Source: Bacillus sp. AFS029637
GTDB taxonomy: Bacteria; Bacillota; Bacilli; Bacillales; Bacillaceae_G
DNA: 50,860 nt
NCBI RefSeq assembly: GCF_002584985.1
Contig: NZ_NUPZ01000036.1
Location: forward strand, 1-50,860
Direction: 5' to 3'
Shown: positions 46,618 through 50,860 of the stretch, piece after piece
Position numbering within the stretch: the stretch's first letter is position 1
How the letters are laid out: every line of letters starts with the position of its first letter
Made by a program: the position numbers and the translations under genes
The notes under the pieces: generated by a model
The model's input: the letters and a program-made list of their open reading frames with translations, nothing else
Told to the model about the DNA's origin: nothing
The model's database searches: none

Positions 46618-46850
46618 GAGATCTTTTAAAAAAAGTTTAATCAAAACTCACTTGGAATTTTTTACTTGAAGGAATAAAGCATCGCATCTTTTTTATGAAC
46701 ATTGTTAATTTAGAATGAATTTTGACTATATATGTAATTACTTGTAAAATATTATACATAGAAAAGTATTTTAGGATAAATATAGAAGGGGTATGTTTTT
46801 TAGTTTTAAAGGGGCTAAAGCGCATCTATTTTATGTTTTGAGAGGGAGAA

Positions 46851-47990
46851 TTGGAAAATCACATGAAGAATTTTAAAAAGAGTACAGGTAAAATTTTACT
46901 AGCATCTGGATTAGTAGTTTCTATGTCAGCTTGTAGTGTAACTAGTTTATTTGGAGACAAAGAAAAAACAAATGCTGAATCTGGTAAACAAGAGAGTAAG
47001 GAAACTACGACAGAAGGAACAAGTTCAGCTAATTCAGAAAGTAAATCATCTGAAACAAAGGAAAAATCAACTAACTCGAAAGAAGAAAGTAAAGATGTTA
47101 AGATGATTATGGTTTTACCTGAGGATTATCCACAACTTATGGTAGACATTGAACAAGATTTATTAAGACGATTAGATTATTATGATGCTTCTGTAAGAGA
47201 TTGGAAAAAAGGTAGTAAATCAAATGCTGAGGTAAGAGATAGTATCAAAGACTTAGATAAAGTATTTGATAAACTAGAACGTATAGACGCACCTGGTAAA
47301 TATAAAGCAGACCACAAAGAAATAGTAAAATCTGTTCAGAAGTTAAGAGAGTCTTTCAAGGAAATAGAGCAGTTATTTGACTACTCAAAAACACCTAAAG
47401 ATTCTAATGATGTAATCATAGATAAAGCAAACAATAAGTTAGATGAAGCAAAACGTATTTGGACTCCTATCTTTGATAAGTTAAAAGCAGAAGCGAACGG
47501 TGGTTCAACTACTTCTACAACAAGTAGTTCTGATAAACCAAGTCTAGCTAGTGGTAATGAAGTAAAGACATACAGTAGCCAAGCTAAAACTGGTATATTC
47601 AAAGGACAGATTGATACACCTGACGAGAGTTCCGCTAAGTTTAAAAATGTACAGAACAATTATAAAGATGGTACAGAACTCGTAGGTAACTGGGGTATTG
47701 ATTACGGAGACGGAGTAAAAACTACGTTAGTCCTAAAAGCAGACAAGACATTTGAGACATATGCAAATGGTTCTTATCCAAACAAAGATAATTACTTAAC
47801 AGGAACATATCAAGCAGACGTTGCTTCCCATCAGTTAACGTTAGTAGTAGAAAAAGGAACTCAAAACGGTCAAGAAGTGAAATTGGAAAGACCTATTTAT
47901 TCATCATATGAGGTTAAAAACTTGGATGGTAAAGCATTACAGATTTTCCACATAGACGAACAAGTAACAATTTGTTATGTGAAACAATAA
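46851..47990 (+). CDS. Lipoprotein with helical domain, B. cereus group type
   Basis: A 379-residue exported protein. Signal sequence with Cys in SMSACS (a weak lipobox), a Ser/Glu/Thr/Lys-rich linker to about residue 80, a charged helical domain (about 85-220), a second Ser/Thr linker, and a C-terminal beta domain (about 260-379, with GNWGIDYGDG and LTGTYQ). The layout recalls DUF3994-type lipoproteins of the group, not proven. A TTG start at 46851 fits GAGGGAG; the ATG at 46863 is too far from it. Confidence 0.7.
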   Translation: MENHMKNFKKSTGKILLASGLVVSMSACSVTSLFGDKEKTNAESGKQESKETTTEGTSSANSESKSSETKEKSTNSKEESKDVKMIMVLPEDYPQLMVDIEQDLLRRLDYYDASVRDWKKGSKSNAEVRDSIKDLDKVFDKLERIDAPGKYKADHKEIVKSVQKLRESFKEIEQLFDYSKTPKDSNDVIIDKANNKLDEAKRIWTPIFDKLKAEANGGSTTSTTSSSDKPSLASGNEVKTYSSQAKTGIFKGQIDTPDESSAKFKNVQNNYKDGTELVGNWGIDYGDGVKTTLVLKADKTFETYANGSYPNKDNYLTGTYQADVASHQLTLVVEKGTQNGQEVKLERPIYSSYEVKNLDGKALQIFHIDEQVTICYVKQ

Positions 47991-48000
47991 ATAATTAGCA

Positions 48001-48037
48001 AAAAACTCTGTAAAATAATTTTTACAGAGTTTTTTTG
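48001..48037 (+). terminator. Terminator after the helical-domain lipoprotein
   Basis: AAAAACTCTGTAAAA / TTTTTACAGAGTTTTT stem with T7 run. Confidence 0.9.
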
Positions 48038-48321
48038 TTAGTTCTAATTTATTATAAACGATCAGACTCTTTTATAAATTAGTCCTACCACATGCCAATC
48101 AAGCTAAGAAATACAAATTTCCCAAAACGAAAAAATGAGCATTTTGTTACAAATTAGTACAAAATTTCGTTCTGGGGATATTATGATATTTTAACTTGAT
48201 AGACATAGGGTATCGCCAGCATTTTTCAAAATAATCTATGCTATGCTGAAAAATAAAATCAGCTGATTTATATAATTATCGTTATTGGAAGTTATTTTTA
48301 ACTTTTTCTGATTTGAAAGAG

Positions 48322-48504
48322 TCAATCTTTGTTTTGTTTTTCTAACAGTTGAATAACCTTATCTAATTTTTGTTCAACTAAATCTTGCTTTTTGCGATTG
48401 TTAGTATACCGAATTATACGTATAATTCCCCCAAATATTGCACCGATGATTACTAAAATAATAGCAATTCCTATGTAATAAATAGAGTTTTCTAAAGGTA
48501 TTAT
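48322..48504 (-). pseudogene. Small membrane protein frame without a start codon
   Basis: About 60 codons: one hydrophobic segment (IGIAIILVIIGAIFGGIIRI) then a basic coiled region (KQDLVEQKLDKVIQLLEKQN). No ATG, GTG or TTG occurs between the upstream stop and the membrane segment, so the 5' end is lost or mutated. The surrounding gap 48038-48693 otherwise shows only the 18-base repeat and a terminator. Confidence 0.45.
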
Positions 48505-48565
48505 TTAGAACCTTATTTCCCTTGTTTTACCATTTAAAAGAATTGATATATTGTTTGATTTTGGT

Positions 48566-48583
48566 TGTATATTCTATACATGT
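48566..48583. repeat. 18-base partly palindromic motif, copy 1
   Basis: TGTATATTCTATACATGT, containing TGTATA-TTC-TATACA. An identical copy lies at 49350-49367, so the pair flanks the dihydrofolate reductase-like gene. Each copy is followed 60-75 bases later by a terminator-like hairpin. Confidence 0.6.
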
Positions 48584-48641
48584 CTGGTTAAAATAACGTT
48601 TCATTTTTATAAATTAATATATGTATTATTTTATAGAAAAG

Positions 48642-48672
48642 CTCATCAGGATTTATTCTGATGAGTTTTTTT
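48642..48672 (+). terminator. Terminator-like hairpin before the dihydrofolate reductase-like gene
   Basis: CTCATCAG / CTGATGAG arms, 8-base loop, T7 run. It has no recognised plus-strand gene to end, and may serve a short transcript. Confidence 0.75.
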
Positions 48673-48693
48673 GTTTATATAATTTATCAATAA

Positions 48694-49239
48694 TTATTCT
48701 TTTTTCTCCGGCTGATAGGAAAGAATAACGACACCTGAACTGGTCGTTCTTGTTTCTATAAGTTTTAATGCTTTTGTATTGTTCTGGTCTTTAAAGAGAC
48801 GCTTTCCGCTCCCTACGATAACAGGATTGACTATAAAGTGATATTCATCAATGAGGTCATGTTGCATTAATGTTTGTGTAAGATCACTGCTGCCATAGAT
48901 TAAAAGGTTCTGACCGGGCTGTTCCTTCAGTTTCGATATTTCTTCTACAATATTACCCTTGATAAGATTTGCATTCCATTCGGTTTCTTCCAAAGTTGTT
49001 GAAGCAACAAATTTAGGCATGCTGTTCATCTTATCAGCAAAACCCTCTTCATCAGTCATAGAAGGCCAGGCAACTGCAAAACCTTGATAGGTTACTCGTC
49101 CTAGTAGAAGAGCTTCACTTTCAAACAGTAAATCGGATTGAAACTTTGCTACTTCTTCATTGAAGTATGGAGCAGTCCAAGCAGGTTCCTCCATGACACC
49201 ATCTAGTGAGAGGTACATCGATACAATTATTTGTCCCAT
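48694..49239 (-). CDS. Dihydrofolate reductase-like (RibD C-terminal domain) protein
   Basis: A 181-residue protein of the YwjB/YyaP-type reductase family: start MGQIIVSMYLSLDGVMEEPA, LLLGRVTYQGFA, and NLLIYGSSDLTQTL near the NADPH site. Family members share the DHFR fold but rarely supply folate; substrate unknown. The ATG at 49237-49239 follows AAAGGAGAA on the minus strand; the longer frame to 49287 lacks a site. Confidence 0.85.
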   Translation of the reverse strand: MGQIIVSMYLSLDGVMEEPAWTAPYFNEEVAKFQSDLLFESEALLLGRVTYQGFAVAWPSMTDEEGFADKMNSMPKFVASTTLEETEWNANLIKGNIVEEISKLKEQPGQNLLIYGSSDLTQTLMQHDLIDEYHFIVNPVIVGSGKRLFKDQNNTKALKLIETRTTSSGVVILSYQPEKKE

Positions 49240-49349
49240 TTTGTTCTCCTTTAGTTTTAAATTGAGATTTTTACATATCGGTAACACAATTATTAATTCT
49301 CCAGCTAGAGAAATTCTCCTTTTTTAATAATTTCGACAAAATGTATTTA

Positions 49350-49367
49350 TGTATATTCTATACATGT
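49350..49367. repeat. 18-base partly palindromic motif, copy 2
   Basis: Identical to 48566-48583. It lies upstream of the reductase-like gene on its promoter side. Confidence 0.6.
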
Positions 49368-49411
49368 TATGTTTACATAACGTCCCAATTATCGGTAGCA
49401 GATAATTTCAT

Positions 49412-49446
49412 AGAATCCTTGTATGTACAGGGATTCTTGTTTTTTT
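49412..49446 (+). terminator. Terminator-like hairpin upstream of the DinB gene
   Basis: AGAATCCTTGTA / TACAGGGATTCT stem with TG loop, followed by a T-rich run. Confidence 0.75.
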
Positions 49447-49645
49447 GTCTATGTATCTCTTATACAGGATTTTATACATTATTGATTAGCAATGCTTATT
49501 GTGCTAACGAATCAGGATAGTGTGGCGACCAACTACATGGTTGCTTATCCTCAATTATTAGAAGGAAAGTTCTATCATTTTGCGAATTTATTAGACATAG
49601 ACGAGTGCTATAATTTTCTATATCTCCATAAAGAGGTGACTACGC

Positions 49646-50155
49646 ATGAATCAAAGACCGTTAGAAGAAGAATACGCCGGGGGCTCCGGCGAATATATCC
49701 GTTTGGTGCCGGACGGTAACATCATCGACATTCTGCTCGCCCAGGAAAAGCAAATGACTGAGCTCCTGGCATCGTTGACCGAAAGCCAGGCCGCATATCG
49801 GTATGCGGAAGGAAAATGGACGCTGAAAGAAGTCGTGGGCCACATCGCAGACGCGGAACGCGTCATGACCTACCGCCTGCTCCGGTTCGCAAGAGGGGAC
49901 CAGACGCCTCTGACCGGTTTCGATCAGGAATTGTTCGTGCCACCTTTCGGAAGCTGGACAACCGCGCAATTGGCCGAAGACTACCGGGCCGTACGGCAAT
50001 CAACGATCACATTGCTGCGCGGGCTACCGGCAGAGGCGTGGACCCGCAAGGGCATAGCTAACAACCTAAGCATTACGGCGCGCGCCCTCGCATACGGCAT
50101 CGCAGGACACGAACTTCATCACATGAGAGTCATCCGAAATCGGTACTTGAGTTAA
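49646..50155 (+). CDS. DinB-family metal-dependent protein of foreign composition
   Basis: A 169-residue DinB/YfiT-like four-helix protein. Metal-ligand candidates are His66 (VVGHIADAE) and His155 or His158/159 (GHELHHM). Family members are often thiol-dependent transferases or hydrolases acting on small molecules. It is strikingly G+C-rich beside AT-rich neighbours, with a sharp change near 49670, so it was acquired from a high-G+C donor. GAGGTG precedes the ATG. Confidence 0.85.
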   Translation: MNQRPLEEEYAGGSGEYIRLVPDGNIIDILLAQEKQMTELLASLTESQAAYRYAEGKWTLKEVVGHIADAERVMTYRLLRFARGDQTPLTGFDQELFVPPFGSWTTAQLAEDYRAVRQSTITLLRGLPAEAWTRKGIANNLSITARALAYGIAGHELHHMRVIRNRYLS

Positions 50156-50156
50156 T

Positions 50157-50377
50157 CGTCGGCTGAGGCCAAAGACAGCGCATCAGCATCGCGCGCGCAC
50201 TATCTGTAAAACCTGACTTCATCCTATGTGAAGAATCAATCTCAGCACTGGATGTCTCAGTCTAAGTCCGCTCAATCACCATCCGGCTACAAATTCACCA
50301 CTGAAAAATGCGCACAGGAAGTACCGAAAATGGTGGAGATTGCAAAGGGGCATCAGGTGGCTTGTCATTTGTTTTAG
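50157..50377 (+). pseudogene. Decayed 3' end of an oligopeptide ABC transporter ATPase
   Basis: One frame shows the ABC signature and Walker B region ([18 protein letters not shown], then [14 protein letters not shown]), with TGA in place of one codon and a stop after it. Another frame from about 50284 shows the typical OppD/DppF tail (EVPKMVEIAKGHQVACHLF). The segment between is deleted. The G+C content is intermediate. Confidence 0.7.
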
Positions 50378-50382
50378 AGGAG

Positions 50383-50411
50383 AAAGCATCAGGGGGACCT
50401 GGTGCTTTTTT
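50383..50411 (+). terminator. Terminator of the former ABC ATPase gene
   Basis: AAAGCATCAGG / CCTGGTGCTTT stem with G-T pairs and T-run. Confidence 0.8.
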
Positions 50412-50462
50412 GTTTTGTGTGGGATGGGTTGTAGACTAACGGTCAGTGACTGTATATATTTG

Positions 50463-50601
50463 CATCTCCTGTCATATAATTTTCCTTATTTTTTAACTAT
50501 AATTGTAATGATATGTTAGATTGTATATTTCGTCCTTAATATATTTAAAGGGTAATTGGGTATTAAGATTAATTAATGGAATGAAAGATTTGGATTAAAT
50601 G
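50463..50601. repeat. Long direct repeat, right copy
   Basis: Partner of 38507-38645, same orientation, offset 11956 bases. Here no LysR frame follows; identity stops abruptly at the base after GGATTAAATG. The 187 bases up to the final gene hold only short coding-like scraps. Confidence 0.9.
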
Positions 50602-50788
50602 TACCTATTATTAAATTCGGAAATAATATCTCTAACGCTGAAAAGATAGTTGGTTTAGGGGTTCTTTTCTATTAATACTGTTAAAGTAGGTACTGAAGGT
50701 TCATTAGATGTCAATGAAAGAGGATGAAAAGGAAAAGCGTTTAAGTATGGCTAATGCAGAAGCTTCTTTAGTAAAATATGAAGGGGGG

Positions 50789-50860
50789 ATGATGTTGAAA
50801 ATTTTTAAAAATACAATTTTATTTGTTTTATGTTTAGTAGTTCTTAGTGGTTGTTTTACA
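50789..50860 (+). CDS. Lipoprotein, 5' end only
   Basis: Starts MMLKIFKNTILFVLCLVVLS and reaches GCFT at the window edge: a clear lipoprotein signal with lipobox LSGC. AAGGGGGG lies directly before the ATG pair, so the second ATG or the following TTG may be the true start. The frame is open further upstream from 50708 but that part looks like a remnant of another gene. Confidence 0.7.
   Translation, partial: MMLKIFKNTILFVLCLVVLSGCFT

Larger units (their letters stand above)
49240..49645. other. Gap with a short uncertain reading frame
   Basis: Contains the second 18-base motif and a terminator-like hairpin. A frame from 49492 encodes MVAYPQLLEGKFYHFANLLD and more, protein-like in composition but without a clear ribosome site, and running out of frame into the DinB gene; it may be a gene fragment. 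Confidence 0.4.

Overview
The window is chromosomal DNA of a Bacillus cereus group bacterium (B. cereus / B. thuringiensis / B. anthracis relatives). Four things point there: low G+C with strong GGAGG ribosome-binding sites; the S-layer locus (slaQ, slaP-secA2, csaA, csaB, SLH-domain proteins); two bcr1-type repeats with TTTAT duplications; and short intergenic repeats typical of the group. The species inside the group cannot be fixed from sequence alone.

Region 1 (1-24 kb) is a core cell-envelope block. It opens with the 3' end of an LPXTG wall-anchored protein, a hypothetical gene and a SulP anion transporter. The S-layer machinery follows: slaQ, then slaP and secA2 for accessory secretion on the minus strand, then csaA (flippase) and csaB (pyruvyl transferase that modifies the wall polysaccharide bound by SLH domains). 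Next come a GT-C type membrane protein, an SLH glucosaminidase, the large S-layer protein with a 560-base leader, and a Wzy/ligase-type membrane protein. An enoyl-CoA hydratase, a MazG-like gene, an M42 peptidase, an SLH amidase and an RNA methyltransferase-like gene complete the block. The three SLH proteins depend on CsaB for attachment and probably on SecA2/SlaP/SlaQ for export of the abundant one.

Region 2 (24.2-32.4 kb) is a catabolic cluster: gabP, gabT, gabD-like, a DUF3870 gene, csiD (glutarate 2-hydroxylase) and lhgO (L-2-hydroxyglutarate oxidase). It matches in content the enterobacterial csiD-lhgO-gabDTP operon for lysine/5-aminovalerate degradation through glutarate. It has a sigma-A-like promoter, a 250-base structured leader with an intrinsic terminator, and a candidate leader peptide overlapping gabP. 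Internal hairpins, a bcr1 copy and an unannotated 38-residue Cys-rich ORF lie before csiD.

Region 3 (32.5-38.4 kb) holds a methyltransferase and a sigma-54 activator divergent from a proline racemase/hydroxyproline epimerase, dicarboxylate-type symporter and ornithine cyclodeaminase-like operon. A textbook -24/-12 promoter lies in the divergent gap.

Region 4 (38.5-50.6 kb) is accessory and mosaic, bracketed by two direct copies of a ~139-base sequence. It holds a LysR gene, a huge secreted metallophosphoesterase with lectin-like and Ig-like domains and foreign base composition, and in-frame remains of a GIY-YIG gene. It also holds a DUF4352-like lipoprotein gene split by bcr1 exactly in its lipobox, a uppP 5' fragment, an orphan immunity gene beside a frameshifted type VII toxin-system remnant, a G+C-rich DinB gene and the decayed end of an oligopeptide ABC ATPase. 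The window ends inside a lipoprotein gene. No tRNA, rRNA or CRISPR array was seen.
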